Shown here: positions 35,784-45,017 of the stretch, piece by piece
Numbering within the stretch: the first letter of the stretch is position 1
How the letters are laid out: every line of letters starts with the position of its first letter
Origin: Pseudomonas orientalis
GTDB lineage: Bacteria; Pseudomonadota; Gammaproteobacteria; Pseudomonadales; Pseudomonadaceae
Direction: 5' to 3'
Assembly: GCF_002934065.1 (NCBI RefSeq)
Contig: NZ_CP018049.1
Span: 2,726,501 to 2,790,500 of the forward strand
Length of the DNA: 64,000 nucleotides
Program-made: the position numbers and the translations under genes
Notes under the pieces: model-generated
Seen by the model: only the letters and a program-made list of their open reading frames with translations
The model's database searches: none
What the model was told of the DNA's origin: nothing

Positions 35784-36395
35784 ATGAAAACGGTTAGAGC
35801 CGGTGTTCTGGAAATCGCCTACCTGGAGGTCGGTCCGGTAGACGGACCTCCCATCGTGTTGCTGCACGGCTTCCCCTATGACGTGCATGCCTACGATGAG
35901 GTCGCCAGGATCCTTGCCTCGGCTGGGAAGCGATGTCTCACGCCTTACCTTCGTGGTTATGGCCAAACCAGATTTCTGAATGAGCAGACAATGCGCTCTG
36001 GAGAACAGGCGGCAATAGGCGCCAACCTGGGGATTCGCCCAGGAGGCGTTTGATACGACCGCCGCAGCGTTTGAGAACCACGACTTTGTTGAGGTGGTAA
36101 TACACTCGTATCGTCATCGTTTCGGATTGGTTGAAGGCGATCCAGCCTACCGGAACATAGCGTCTCGGCTTGCTGCGCAACCAAAGATCTCGGTGCCTTC
36201 ACTGGTTCTGGAGGGGGCGCTGATGCGGTCGATCCACCTGCCAGGGACGATCCATTCGCTCGTTATTTTATCGGGCCGTATCGCCGGGAGATTCTGGAAG
36301 GCGTTGGTCATAACGTGCCTCAAGAGGCTCCGGAAAGATTTGCCGATGGGGTCCTGAATCTGTTGCGTAATCAAGGAGGGAGTATTGAACGATGA
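35784..36395 (+). pseudogene. Broken alpha/beta-hydrolase gene (internal deletion and frameshift)
   Basis: The N-terminal part (PPIVLLHGFPYDVHAYDEVA, LTPYLRGYGQTR) is a normal alpha/beta hydrolase with oxyanion-hole HGFP. After GEQAAIGAN the frame changes and resumes in the family at TWGFAQEAFDTTAAAFENHD, so the part with the nucleophile elbow (about 100 residues) is missing. A second shift after SVPSLVLEGA is needed to read the C-terminal GPYRREILEGVGHNVPQEAPE, which carries the catalytic His. With no nucleophile it cannot be an active enzyme. A good GGGAGGG site still precedes the start, so the decay seems recent. Confidence 0.8.
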
Positions 36396-37636
36396 AGGAG
36401 AGGAATGAGGTGACCGGCACCCGCATCGCGCAGCACTTCAATCCGCGCAATGTCGGCTGGCTGCGGTGCAACAAGGTACTGACGGTAGGCCTTGAACGCC
36501 TCCAGCGCAGCAGCATCCTGAGGCCGATAGTCATCACCACTCTGGCGCTGCCGGTTGGCAATACATGGCCTGCCCAGCGCTACCTGGCAGGAATCGTCGG
36601 CCGACGGCGGAAGAGGCGCGAAGAGGGCGTACGCGCGGCCCGGTTGCCGGGTATCGTTAAACAGCGGGTGGGACACGTCTTCGAAGTCATTGCCTTCCGC
36701 CAGTAGATAGGAGCTGGCGGTACGCGACATGATCGCGCCCTGGTACGTCAGATGGGCAAACACGTTGTTGACCAGCTGCGCGCGTACCTCGGCATTCCCC
36801 ATGCCGCCGGAATGGGGCGCGCGTCCGGACGTGTCATGCACATAGTTGTCAAGCAGGGTCAGGGTGTCGTGATGCCCAAGAAACAGCCATACCCAGTAAT
36901 GATGACCATCGCAGGTTGCAGAGTAGGGCGTGCGGCCGTCGAATTCGTTGCTGGAGATCGTCACATGGGACGCGCTGCCCCAACCGGTGACGATCATCTG
37001 CCGACCGATACGCGCAAAGGTGTTGTGGTCGATCCATACGCCGTCGGCATCGTCCAGTGTGAGTGCGTCGCCGCCCCAGACCACACGGGGGTTGATGTCC
37101 GACAGCACCAGGTTGCGCACGATGACATTGTGCGCGCCGTTCCCGATAAACAAGCCCATGCCCTGAATGCCGGCGTGGACGCCCACGCCCAGCAGGGTCT
37201 TGTTCGAACCGATTTTCAGGCGCTGCAACCCGGCCTTGTCATACGTCACCGTGGCCGGCGGTCTCGATTGGCAGAAGTGGTTGGCACCGTCGATTGCCCA
37301 TTGCCCGCCGCCGTGGGGGCAGGCGTTGGCCATGCACCCGGCCTCTGTGACCTGGGCGCTGCCGTCGGACACCACCGAACCGCGGAAATCAAACCTATGG
37401 TCCAGGGCGATGACACGCGGTGTGTCATCGGTGCAGTTGCCGCGCGTGTCGAAGCGTGCACACAACGCCTTTTTCAGTTCGGCCGGCGTGGCGGGGTGCA
37501 CGGCCGCAAGCGGGCCACCTCCGGTCACGTCTTTGGCAAAACCCTCGGCATGGCTTGCCGCCAGAGACGGCTGCGCGACCAGCACAGCGGTTGCTAGCAC
37601 CAAGGCTGAAAGAAACGGCTGAATCGGGAAGGTCAA
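36371..37636 (-). CDS. Secreted PL1-family pectate/pectin lyase
   Basis: 421 residues with a signal peptide (cleavage near SLAAS, residue about 28). The right-handed parallel beta-helix core is evident from NVIVRNLVLSDINPRVVWGG, DALTLDDADGVWIDHNTFAR and the following turns (VTISSNEFDG; LTLLDNYVHDTSGR; NNVFAHLTYQG). VWIDHN is a PL1 hallmark. It would cleave pectic polymers outside the cell, which fits a plant-associated life style. Its 3' end overlaps the remnant hydrolase gene on the opposite strand by 25 bp. Confidence 0.85.
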   Translation of the reverse strand: MTFPIQPFLSALVLATAVLVAQPSLAASHAEGFAKDVTGGGPLAAVHPATPAELKKALCARFDTRGNCTDDTPRVIALDHRFDFRGSVVSDGSAQVTEAGCMANACPHGGGQWAIDGANHFCQSRPPATVTYDKAGLQRLKIGSNKTLLGVGVHAGIQGMGLFIGNGAHNVIVRNLVLSDINPRVVWGGDALTLDDADGVWIDHNTFARIGRQMIVTGWGSASHVTISSNEFDGRTPYSATCDGHHYWVWLFLGHHDTLTLLDNYVHDTSGRAPHSGGMGNAEVRAQLVNNVFAHLTYQGAIMSRTASSYLLAEGNDFEDVSHPLFNDTRQPGRAYALFAPLPPSADDSCQVALGRPCIANRQRQSGDDYRPQDAAALEAFKAYRQYLVAPQPADIARIEVLRDAGAGHLIPLLHRSILPP

Positions 37637-37886
37637 CGGCGTATTCCTGAGGGCTCAATACGGGCTCGCCATGATCTGAACAGGCGCGGGTATTTATCAA
37701 ACGGTTTAAGTCCGATAAGCATTGCCTTCAGCTGAGGTTCAGCCGGGCGCTGTCAGCCGGCCGTTTTTAATCGGTTTTCGTCCGTCCCAACCCTGCCTCG
37801 CAATCCTGGTGCCTGTTATCTTGCGTGCGGCGCCTGGTGGGCCTGCTTGGCGAGCCGCCGCAACGCGATATCAAGCGAATCCGCGT
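37637..37886. other. Short intergenic region
   Basis: 250 bp between the lyase gene start and the end of the phosphorelay operon. It should contain the lyase promoter (AT-rich stretch near 37685-37720). No terminator hairpin or repeat was clear. Confidence 0.4.
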
Positions 37887-38396
37887 CTAGCAGCGTCGGA
37901 TAGCGGTGGGGGCCGTCGTCGCGTGGGTGGGCCCGGTGCCGTCCTTTGAGCCGCGCCGTTGCAACAACTCAATCTGATCTGCCGGCACCAGCGTGCGCAA
38001 GGTTTTATAAAGCACGCGGGTTTCCAGCAGGTTCCACACCCGCAGCATGGTTTCCAGCGCATCCAGGGGCTTGCTGATGAAATCCCTGGCGCCGAGCGCC
38101 AGGGCGCGCAGGCGGGTGTCGCGGGTGGCATCGGCGGTCAGCACGAGGATCGGCAGGTATTCGCCGTTGGGGATGCGCCGGTTAAGTTGTTCCAGCACGG
38201 CAAAGCCATCGAGCTCGGGCATGTGCAGGTCAAGAATCACCAAGTCCGGTTCGAAACTGTTGAACAGCTCAAGTGTGCGCAATGGCTCAGTGCTGCTCAG
38301 TACGTTGCTCAGCCCTTCGCGCGCCAGCAATTGCTCCACCAGATCGAGATTCGGGCGTTGGTCGTCGATGATCAGAATGCGCTGGTCGAGGTTCAC
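37887..38396 (-). CDS. Response regulator (receiver only, with a C-terminal tail)
   Basis: 169 residues. Receiver domain: ILIIDDQRPNLDLVEQLL, LVILDLHMPELDG, PILVLTADAT and FISKPLD. The C-terminal about 40 residues (MLRVWNLLETRVLYKTL and a polar tail) resemble the linker seen before HD-GYP domains in RpfG-type regulators, but no output domain follows. It is the last gene of a four-gene chain in which every junction is a 4-base overlap. Confidence 0.85.
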   Translation of the reverse strand: MNLDQRILIIDDQRPNLDLVEQLLAREGLSNVLSSTEPLRTLELFNSFEPDLVILDLHMPELDGFAVLEQLNRRIPNGEYLPILVLTADATRDTRLRALALGARDFISKPLDALETMLRVWNLLETRVLYKTLRTLVPADQIELLQRRGSKDGTGPTHATTAPTAIRRC

Positions 38397-40711
38397 ATGG
38401 GCTCCGGAAAGTACTGGTCGAGGTGGGAAAGAAACGCGGGGACGTTAATCGGCTTATTCAATATCGCCGTTGCACCGGCGTCGTGCAGGGCCTGGCGGGT
38501 GAGGTCGCTGGTATCGGCGGTGATCATCAGCACCGGTGTGTGCCGGGTGATCGCAGACCGGCGCAAGCGCTGCAGTACGGTGAGGCCGTCGATGTCCGGC
38601 AGTGACACGTCCAGTAAAATCAACCGGGGCGCATGCTGTGCGGCCAGGTCCAGGCCCAGTTGGCCTTGCATGCTGGACAGCAGTTTTATTCCCGGCCGGC
38701 GGTGCAACAAGGTTTCGATCAGCGCCAGGCTGGAGAGATTGTCTTCGATATACACCACCTTGCCCTGCAGCGCCGGGGCAGGGCGCACCGGCGTGGTATC
38801 GATTACGGCTGCGGCCAGGTCGCCGGACGTCTGTACGCGCACGAAGGGCAGTTCCAGGGTGAAGCGTGAGCCGATGTCGGGTTGGCTGTGCACGCTCAGT
38901 CCGCCCTTCATCTTTTCCAGCAGGCTTTTGCTCAGTGCCAGGCCCAGGCCGCTACCTTCGACGTTCGGGTCGGCCCCCAGGCGCTCGAACGGCTTGAACA
39001 GCTGCCCGATGTGATTGGCCGCGATGCCCTTGCCGGTATCGCAGACGGACACGCCGATGCGTTGCCCCTCGATCTTGACTTCAATGCTCACCTGGCCCTG
39101 AGGCCGGTTGTACTTAATGGCGTTGGACAGCAGGTTCAGCAGCACCTGGGTCAGGCGCTGTCGATCGGCAACGATGCCGATATCCGCCGCCAGGGTGGGC
39201 AGCGCCTGCAACTGGATGCCCGCGTCGGCGGCCATGGGGGACACCAGCGCCAGGGCTTCTTGCAGCGTACCCGCCAAAGGGATCGGTTCGATGTTCAACG
39301 GCAAGCGTCCCGCCTCGATCTTGGCAATGTCCAACACTTCGTTGATCAGCGTCAGCAGGTGTTGGCCTGCGCGCAGGATGTGACCGACTTGCGCTTTTTG
39401 CCCTGCCGCCGAATCCAGGTCCAGCAGTTGCGCAAAGCCCAGGATCGAGTTGAGTGGGGTGCGCAGTTCATGGCTCATGCGTGAGAGAAACTCGCTCTTG
39501 GCCCGGCTGGCACGTTCGGCTTCTTCGCGGGCGGTGCCCAGCGCAATCTCCGCCGCGCGACGGTCGGTAATGTCGCGTGTGATCTTCGAGAAACCGCGCA
39601 AGGCTCCGGTCGCATCGAACTGCGCCGTGATCACCACGCTGGCCCAGAAGCGTGTGCCGTCCTGGCGCAGGCGCCAGCCTTCTTCCATGTAATGCCCCTT
39701 GCGGGTGGCTTCATCCAGCGCCATGGCCGGGTGTTGCGGGCATTCCTGTGGCAGGTAGAACAGCGAAAAATGCTGACCGATGATTTCCTGTTCGGTGTAG
39801 CCCTTGATCCGCTCCGCACCGGCGTTCCAGCTGGTGACATAGCCCGCAATATCGAGGGCAAAGATCCCGTAGTCCTTGACCCCATCGATGATCAGCCGCA
39901 AGCGCTCTTCATTCTCGCGCAACGCACGCTCGCGCTCGGCCAGCAGCAAGCCGGCCTCCACCAACCGCGTACCCAATTGGCCGATCTCGTCGTTTTCCGG
40001 TGGCTGCGGCCGCAGCGGTTGCCCCAGGGCCAGGCGTTGCGCGTTGCCTTGTACTTGCTGCACCCGGGCGACAATGCCCTTGGACAGAAACAGCACCGCG
40101 ACGATTGCGCCAAACAGCCCGCAAATGGCCGCCAGCCAAGTGGACAGCAGCAGCCGCTGGCGCGTCTCGGCCGCGGCCGTCGTGCGCTCAGCCAGCAAAG
40201 AGTCCTCAAGGGTGAGCATGGTGCCGATGTGCTGACGCAAGGCATCCAGGATGTGTTTGTTGCTGACGAGAATGCTGGTAATCGACTCAGGGCTTGTCGT
40301 CGGGTCGTTGAGCATGTCCTCCAGCCCATCGATTTTGCTGTTGATCAGCGGCGTGATCGACGCGAGTTGCTCACGCACCCGTTGATCGCGAACATCGCCG
40401 TCGAGTCGACGCAGAGCTGACTCAATCTGCGGCTTGGCGTTGAGGTAGCCCGGCAGGAAGTCATCGCGGCGAGTCAGCAGGTATCCGCGCACGCTGGCGG
40501 CGGCTTCGGCCAGCAGGGTGTGCACGGCGCGGATATCGCCTTGCACCCGCAGCACGCGGCGAACGTCCTCTTCAGCGCGGGCTGTCTGACGCTCGGTGAT
40601 GTAGATCAGCACCAACGACAACAACAGCACCACCAGCGGCAGTGAAATCACCACCAGCGCCTTGCCGCGCAGGGGCAAGTCGGCCCATCGCCTGGCGTAG
40701 AACACCCTCAT
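38393..40711 (-). CDS. Hybrid sensor kinase: CHASE3-like, HAMP, PAS, HisKA, ATPase, receiver
   Basis: 772 residues. Two membrane helices (about 17-40 and 190-215) enclose a CHASE3-like periplasmic helical domain; then HAMP, a PAS domain (DYGIFALDIAGYVTSWNAGA), HisKA (FLSRMSHELRTPLNSILGFA), an ATPase domain (NLLSNAIKYN, DTGKGIA, GSGLGLALSKSL) and a receiver (VVYIEDNLSS; LILLDVSLPDIDG). It overlaps its neighbours by 4 bases on each side. It may pass phosphate to either flanking regulator. Confidence 0.88.
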   Translation of the reverse strand: MRVFYARRWADLPLRGKALVVISLPLVVLLLSLVLIYITERQTARAEEDVRRVLRVQGDIRAVHTLLAEAAASVRGYLLTRRDDFLPGYLNAKPQIESALRRLDGDVRDQRVREQLASITPLINSKIDGLEDMLNDPTTSPESITSILVSNKHILDALRQHIGTMLTLEDSLLAERTTAAAETRQRLLLSTWLAAICGLFGAIVAVLFLSKGIVARVQQVQGNAQRLALGQPLRPQPPENDEIGQLGTRLVEAGLLLAERERALRENEERLRLIIDGVKDYGIFALDIAGYVTSWNAGAERIKGYTEQEIIGQHFSLFYLPQECPQHPAMALDEATRKGHYMEEGWRLRQDGTRFWASVVITAQFDATGALRGFSKITRDITDRRAAEIALGTAREEAERASRAKSEFLSRMSHELRTPLNSILGFAQLLDLDSAAGQKAQVGHILRAGQHLLTLINEVLDIAKIEAGRLPLNIEPIPLAGTLQEALALVSPMAADAGIQLQALPTLAADIGIVADRQRLTQVLLNLLSNAIKYNRPQGQVSIEVKIEGQRIGVSVCDTGKGIAANHIGQLFKPFERLGADPNVEGSGLGLALSKSLLEKMKGGLSVHSQPDIGSRFTLELPFVRVQTSGDLAAAVIDTTPVRPAPALQGKVVYIEDNLSSLALIETLLHRRPGIKLLSSMQGQLGLDLAAQHAPRLILLDVSLPDIDGLTVLQRLRRSAITRHTPVLMITADTSDLTRQALHDAGATAILNKPINVPAFLSHLDQYFPEPM

Positions 40712-41361
40712 GCCTGGGTTACCAGGCCAAGCGCGATACCCCGCACGGCGGCCTGGGTGCGATCGGCCGCACCGAGTTTGCCGATCACCCGTTCGACGTG
40801 GGCTTTAGCGGTGCCGGTGGTAATCCCCAGGTGTTCACCGATTTTCCGGTTGCTCATTCCGTTCGCGACCAGCCCTAGCACCTGACGCTCCCGTGGGGTC
40901 AGGTTTTCCGTTGCCGTCACGCCATTGGCGTTGCGCTCGGTCATGCGTCGCAGCAGGCGAGCGCTCACCGCACTGTTGAGCGCTTCTTCACCGGCGGCGA
41001 CCCGTTGCAAGGCATCGATCACCTCGTTACGGCTGGCGTCCTTGAGCAGGTAGCCCACCGCGCCGGCATTCATCGCGGCTTCCAGATGGTCGGGGCTGTC
41101 ATCCATGGTGAAAATCACTACCTTGATGGCCGGCAGGCGCTGTTGCAGCAGGCGGGCGGCGCCGAGCCCATTGAGCACCGGCATACGAATATCGAGAATA
41201 ACGATGTCAGGCAGCAACTGTTCGCACAGCTCCACCGCTTGTTGGCCATCACGGGCCTGGCCGACCACTTCGAACTGCGGATGGCCGGCCAGCAACGCGA
41301 CGAAGCCCGTACGCGTGACTTCATGATCATCCGCCAGCACCAGACGCAATACGGCATTCAT
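40708..41361 (-). CDS. NarL/FixJ-type response regulator
   Basis: 217 residues from ATG 41361. Receiver domain (LVLADDHEVTRTGFVALL; IVILDIRMPVLNG; VIFTMDDSP; YLLKDA) followed by a LuxR-type helix-turn-helix (LTPRERQVLGLVANGMSNRK, then IGEHLGITTGTAKAHVERVI). It overlaps the upstream kinase stop codon by 4 bases, so that GAF kinase is its probable partner. Confidence 0.9.
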   Translation of the reverse strand: MNAVLRLVLADDHEVTRTGFVALLAGHPQFEVVGQARDGQQAVELCEQLLPDIVILDIRMPVLNGLGAARLLQQRLPAIKVVIFTMDDSPDHLEAAMNAGAVGYLLKDASRNEVIDALQRVAAGEEALNSAVSARLLRRMTERNANGVTATENLTPRERQVLGLVANGMSNRKIGEHLGITTGTAKAHVERVIGKLGAADRTQAAVRGIALGLVTQA

Positions 41362-42542
41362 TGCAGTGTTCCATTCAGATAGGCCGGTACGCGGGCGTGC
41401 AGTTGCGTGCCGCAGTGGATCGCGCTGGCGCAATTGAGCTGGCCACCCAGCAGGCTGGCGCGTTCGTGCATGGTGGCGAGGCCCAGGTGCTGGGCGTCCT
41501 TGTTGTCCAGTTGCTGGCCTGGGGTAAAGCCTTTGCCGTTGTCGTTTACCTGCAGTGAAGCGTGGTCCTCGCGCAACTCCAACGCCAGTTGCACATGGCT
41601 GGCCTGCGCATGTTTAAGGACATTGTTGATGGCTTCCTGGCCGATCCTGAACAAGGCAATTTCCACCTGGCTGGGCAAGCGCCCCTCGTAGGCGGTGGCC
41701 CATTGCACGCTGACAGCGGCTTCGCGCAGGCGGTCGGCCTCTTTGTCGAGCGCCTTGAACAAGCCGAAATCATCCAGCACCGTCGGGCGTAGGCCGGCGA
41801 TCAGTTGCCGGCCTTCACCTACCGAGTGTTGGGCCAGTGTCAGAATCGCCTGCAGGTCCGCGTTCAGTGTGCCGGGCAGCGCTGGGCAACGGCCGGCGAA
41901 CCCTTGCAGACGCTGATGCAAACCGGCGAGGGTTTGCGCCAGGCCGTCATGCAGGTCGTAAGCCACCCGTTTGCGCTCGTCTTCCTGGGCGCGCAGCAGT
42001 CGGTTGACCAGGTCGGACAGCGTCCTGTCCCGCGTTTTGAGGGTGCTCAGCAATTGTTCGTTTTGCAGGTGCGCGGCCAGCAGCGTGGCGAGCAGTTGCA
42101 GGGATTCACTGTCTTCATGGTCTGGCGCGCGCAGGCTGACCCTGTTGCCCAGTATCAGTACGCCAAAGGCATCACCATCACCGCCGCGCAGCGGCACTTG
42201 CAACACACTGGGCAGGGCGCTTCCCGGCAGCTCCAGCCAGCACGGTGTGCGTAAGCGGCGATCGGCGACGGCGCTGAGGCTGCTTAATCGATGCTGGGTG
42301 CCATGGCGTGCTGTGACAGTGGCGCATCCCTCGGCATCCCACTCCTGAATCAGCCCGTGGTCCATTGCAAGGAACGCGCATGCCCGCGCCAACACGCGTT
42401 CGCGCATGGCATCAGGCGCCAGTTGCGGCAATGCCTGCCCCGTATCCACCAGCAACCGCAAACGCGCGGTGCGACTTTCGGATTGTCGATAATGCGCGCG
42501 GATCGCCAAGGCACTACCGGGATCGTGTGGCGTGTTTTGCAT
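41358..42542 (-). CDS. GAF-domain NarL-type histidine kinase (HisKA_3)
   Basis: 394 residues. A GAF-like domain lies at residues about 45-180, then a short coiled coil, then the HisKA_3 phosphoacceptor site (ERKRVAYDLHDGLAQTLAGL) and an ATPase domain (IGQEAINNVLKHAQASHV; VNDNGKGF; LGLATMHERASLLGG). There is no membrane segment, so the signal is cytoplasmic. First gene of the four-gene phosphorelay operon. Confidence 0.88.
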   Translation of the reverse strand: MQNTPHDPGSALAIRAHYRQSESRTARLRLLVDTGQALPQLAPDAMRERVLARACAFLAMDHGLIQEWDAEGCATVTARHGTQHRLSSLSAVADRRLRTPCWLELPGSALPSVLQVPLRGGDGDAFGVLILGNRVSLRAPDHEDSESLQLLATLLAAHLQNEQLLSTLKTRDRTLSDLVNRLLRAQEDERKRVAYDLHDGLAQTLAGLHQRLQGFAGRCPALPGTLNADLQAILTLAQHSVGEGRQLIAGLRPTVLDDFGLFKALDKEADRLREAAVSVQWATAYEGRLPSQVEIALFRIGQEAINNVLKHAQASHVQLALELREDHASLQVNDNGKGFTPGQQLDNKDAQHLGLATMHERASLLGGQLNCASAIHCGTQLHARVPAYLNGTLQ

Positions 42543-42709
42543 GCTTGGGCTCCGGTGTCACAGGCTCGCGGGCGCGAGGCGGGCTATTAAACCTCGTTGA
42601 GCGGGCGGGGCGCCATCTGCCAAATGGCATAGTTAAACAACTCCGGTTGGCCGATGGCGGGCAGGCAGGCGATTGGCAAAGTGTGCTCATCCACAACAGG
42701 AGCATCCCA

Positions 42710-43228
42710 ATGAACTTCAAAACCGTGTCGATCGCCGTGCTTTTCGCCTTGAGCGCCCCCTTCGTGCAGGCTGCCGAAACGTCACCCTATGTCTACCGCG
42801 AAGTGGTCCAGGCGCCTGCCAATGCGAAAGACCGTGAAATTGCCGGGTTGTTTGACCGTTGGAACAGCGCCTTGCAGACCGGTAACGTCAAGACAGTGGT
42901 TGACTTGTATGCGCCGGGCGCGGTGTTGCAGCCGACGGTGTCCAACCAGGTGCGTGTCACGCCGGAGCAGATCACGGACTACTTCAACCATTTCCTGATG
43001 CTCAAGCCGGTAGGCCAGATCAACTACCGTGAGATCCGCCAACTGGGTACTAACGTGGCGATGGACAGCGGGGTCTACACCTTCACCCTGACCGAGGCGA
43101 ACGGCAAGATCCGCCACGTGCAGGCACGCTACACCTTCGTCTACGAGCAGGTTGGCGATCAATGGAAAATCCTCAACCACCACTCCTCGGCAATGCCTGA
43201 AGTGCAGGTGAAACACGCCAAGCAGTAA
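42710..43228 (+). CDS. Secreted SnoaL-like / calmodulin-kinase-association-domain protein
   Basis: 172 residues from ATG 42710. Signal peptide (cleavage near FVQAAE, residue about 22) and one SnoaL-like cone-fold domain (IAGLFDRWNSALQTGNVKTVVDLYAPGAVL; ITDYFNHFLMLKPVGQINY; VQARYTFVYEQVGDQWKILN), of the SgcJ/EcaC and CaMKII-association type. Similar small proteins are common in Pseudomonas; their role is unclear. A terminator follows. Confidence 0.82.
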   Translation: MNFKTVSIAVLFALSAPFVQAAETSPYVYREVVQAPANAKDREIAGLFDRWNSALQTGNVKTVVDLYAPGAVLQPTVSNQVRVTPEQITDYFNHFLMLKPVGQINYREIRQLGTNVAMDSGVYTFTLTEANGKIRHVQARYTFVYEQVGDQWKILNHHSSAMPEVQVKHAKQ

Positions 43229-43243
43229 CCGCTGATTCAAACA

Positions 43244-43273
43244 GTCCACGTCCCTGCGGGTGTGGACTTTTTT
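43244..43273 (+). terminator. Rho-independent terminator
   Basis: Stem GTCCAC with GTGGAC, a 12-base loop and six T residues, 16 bp after the SnoaL-like stop codon. Confidence 0.85.
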
Positions 43274-43378
43274 GCGTTTGCGCCACGTCAGATCGGGCAA
43301 GCAATCGCATCGAGCGCTTTACCTTTCTCTGCCCGCCTTACGGGCCGAACGATAGGCAGTCTCTGCGGGCAGAAGCTG

Positions 43379-43451
43379 GGAAAGGCAGAAATGATCAAAT
43401 AAACAGACTGTCTTACGACGCCTAGAGACTCTCGGGGTCGCCAAAAAACAT
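43379..43451. repeat. Left attachment-like repeat (attL)
   Basis: Duplicate of the LysR 3' end; 43422-43451 read on the minus strand encodes MFFGDPESL and a stop. The homology with the right copy covers the full 73 bp. Immediately inside lies a GC-rich direct repeat (GTGCCCCCAGTTTTGCCCCC, 43499-43518) of the kind seen near tyrosine-integrase sites. Confidence 0.75.
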
Positions 43452-43859
43452 TTTGACTTGGCTCTAGGACGGTGTTTTCAGGCGGAAAAAATTCTAATGT
43501 GCCCCCAGTTTTGCCCCCAGTAGCGCGGGATATGCGGGCGATCGAGATTGGCGATCTCTGAGGCGGAGCAGGGTGGTCGGCGATGGCTTTCAATGTATGT
43601 CAAACTCGGCTTGCACGGGGGATGCCTGGATGATTGGTCGCCTAGGGCAGGGCACTAAGCGCCTGGTAGGACACCAAATCACATTCGGTGTCCGGTGTGT
43701 CATAGCTCAGCGACAGATATTACGGCTAGCTGCTTACGCTGCTTGCCGTAATATCTGTGTTGGGAGAAGTCTATTGATAAAGGAGCGTGCCTGTGCACTC
43801 GCCCCGATAGTTGAAGTCAATTACTCCCAGCCGAGATCAAGCGTACGCCGCAACGAATG
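43452..43859. other. Left-end non-coding part of island with two hairpins
   Basis: No gene was recognised in 408 bp. There is a perfect 14-bp inverted repeat (43713-43726 with 43745-43758, 18-base loop) preceded by a 7-bp one (43669-43675 with 43687-43693). Neither is followed by a T run. They could be protein-binding sites, a structured RNA or a terminus-type sequence. Confidence 0.45.
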
Positions 43860-44855
43860 CTAGCGTCCGCCTCGCAGATCTAGGCGGTCTAGCTCCTCAA
43901 GAGTTTGGACAACGACCTCGACAAGTTCCCCGTCAAAGTCATCGCGGTCTGCCTCCTCATGAGTGCCTTTGTTCAGGTAGGTCCAGACAAGATTATTGAC
44001 TGGAATACCCAAAATGCGGCTATACGCAGCAAGAAGTGGCTCTCTGTTCGCATGGTGGAACATCTGGGCATCTCCCAATTTCTTGACCAACGCTTCGCAT
44101 AGATTTCTCAACGCAGGCTCGGCACCGACGCCAGCCAACATCAGATTCAACACGCCTTGGCCATGACTTCCAAGCCACCGCCAAACTTTCTCGCTCAGCA
44201 TCTCCAAGGCTTGGCGAGAAGCAGCGAGCGCATCTCGGTCGTTGAGCGCTTCCCTTGCTGCCCTGGCCTTGGCAATGTAATTCGCGCTCGGTACGTTGCC
44301 GGTAAGCTATCAGCGCTGCATCTCCCTTTGACTGGCGAAGAAAAGATCGAAATCAGCTTCCGGGGAAACCCTGGGGTCCGCGTCGATGCGCTCGACGTTC
44401 TGAGCGAGGGGCATATACGCTGTCTCGGCCTTCGCACAATGCCAGCCAGCGTTCGTTGCATTCCTGGCGCACGGCCCGGTTAAAACCGTCAGGGTCGTTA
44501 TCTACCAGCCAAGAGACCTCGTCGAGGTCGGCGTTGAACAGGCATGGGGCGCCATCAAAATCGCGCGCGAGCAGTTGGCCGAACCACAGCACCGCCCCTT
44601 GCAACTGGCGACAGTAGGTTGCGCCCGGGTCGTCCGCCCGCTCAGTAAAAAAGGCCGCCAACTGCGTCAGGCGCGCCAGTGCCGCCTGGGAGGGGGCGCA
44701 CAAGCCCTCGGTGCCGGCATCGCCGAACACCCGCTGGGTGGTGTTTGCGCGGGTAGTTCGCTGGTGGCCAGTAGGACCTGCCACAGTGTCGGCAGGCAGT
44801 TTCTGACGCTGGCGACTTCAATAGCCAGTGTGTCGCAGTCCTGCTCCGTTTGCAT
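43860..44855 (-). pseudogene. Decayed ATPase-like gene
   Basis: Protein-like sequence can be followed from ATG 44855 (MQTEQDCDTLAIEVASVRN) to a stop at 43860, but only by changing frame near 44745 and near 44440 and by reading through two adjacent stops (TGA TAG, 44312-44307). The C-terminal part (WTYLNKGTHEEADRDDFDGE) resembles, from memory, the C-terminal region of large AAA/SMC-like ATPases found in bacterial defence loci. The Walker motifs are absent, so only the C-terminal third or so of such a protein is left. It is divergent from the HD-GHKL gene. Confidence 0.55.
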
Positions 44856-45017
44856 ATACAGCCAGGCGCGGTTGCCTGTGGTGACGGACTTGTGTGATGC
44901 GGCAGCCCACCTACGAGCTATATGCCAATGCGCCATTATGCAGATAAAGTAGCGCTTTTGGATCCAGAGGCTGTAAGCGCCTGGGTTGCAAGACGACAGA
45001 CCGGAGAGCGATGTTTC

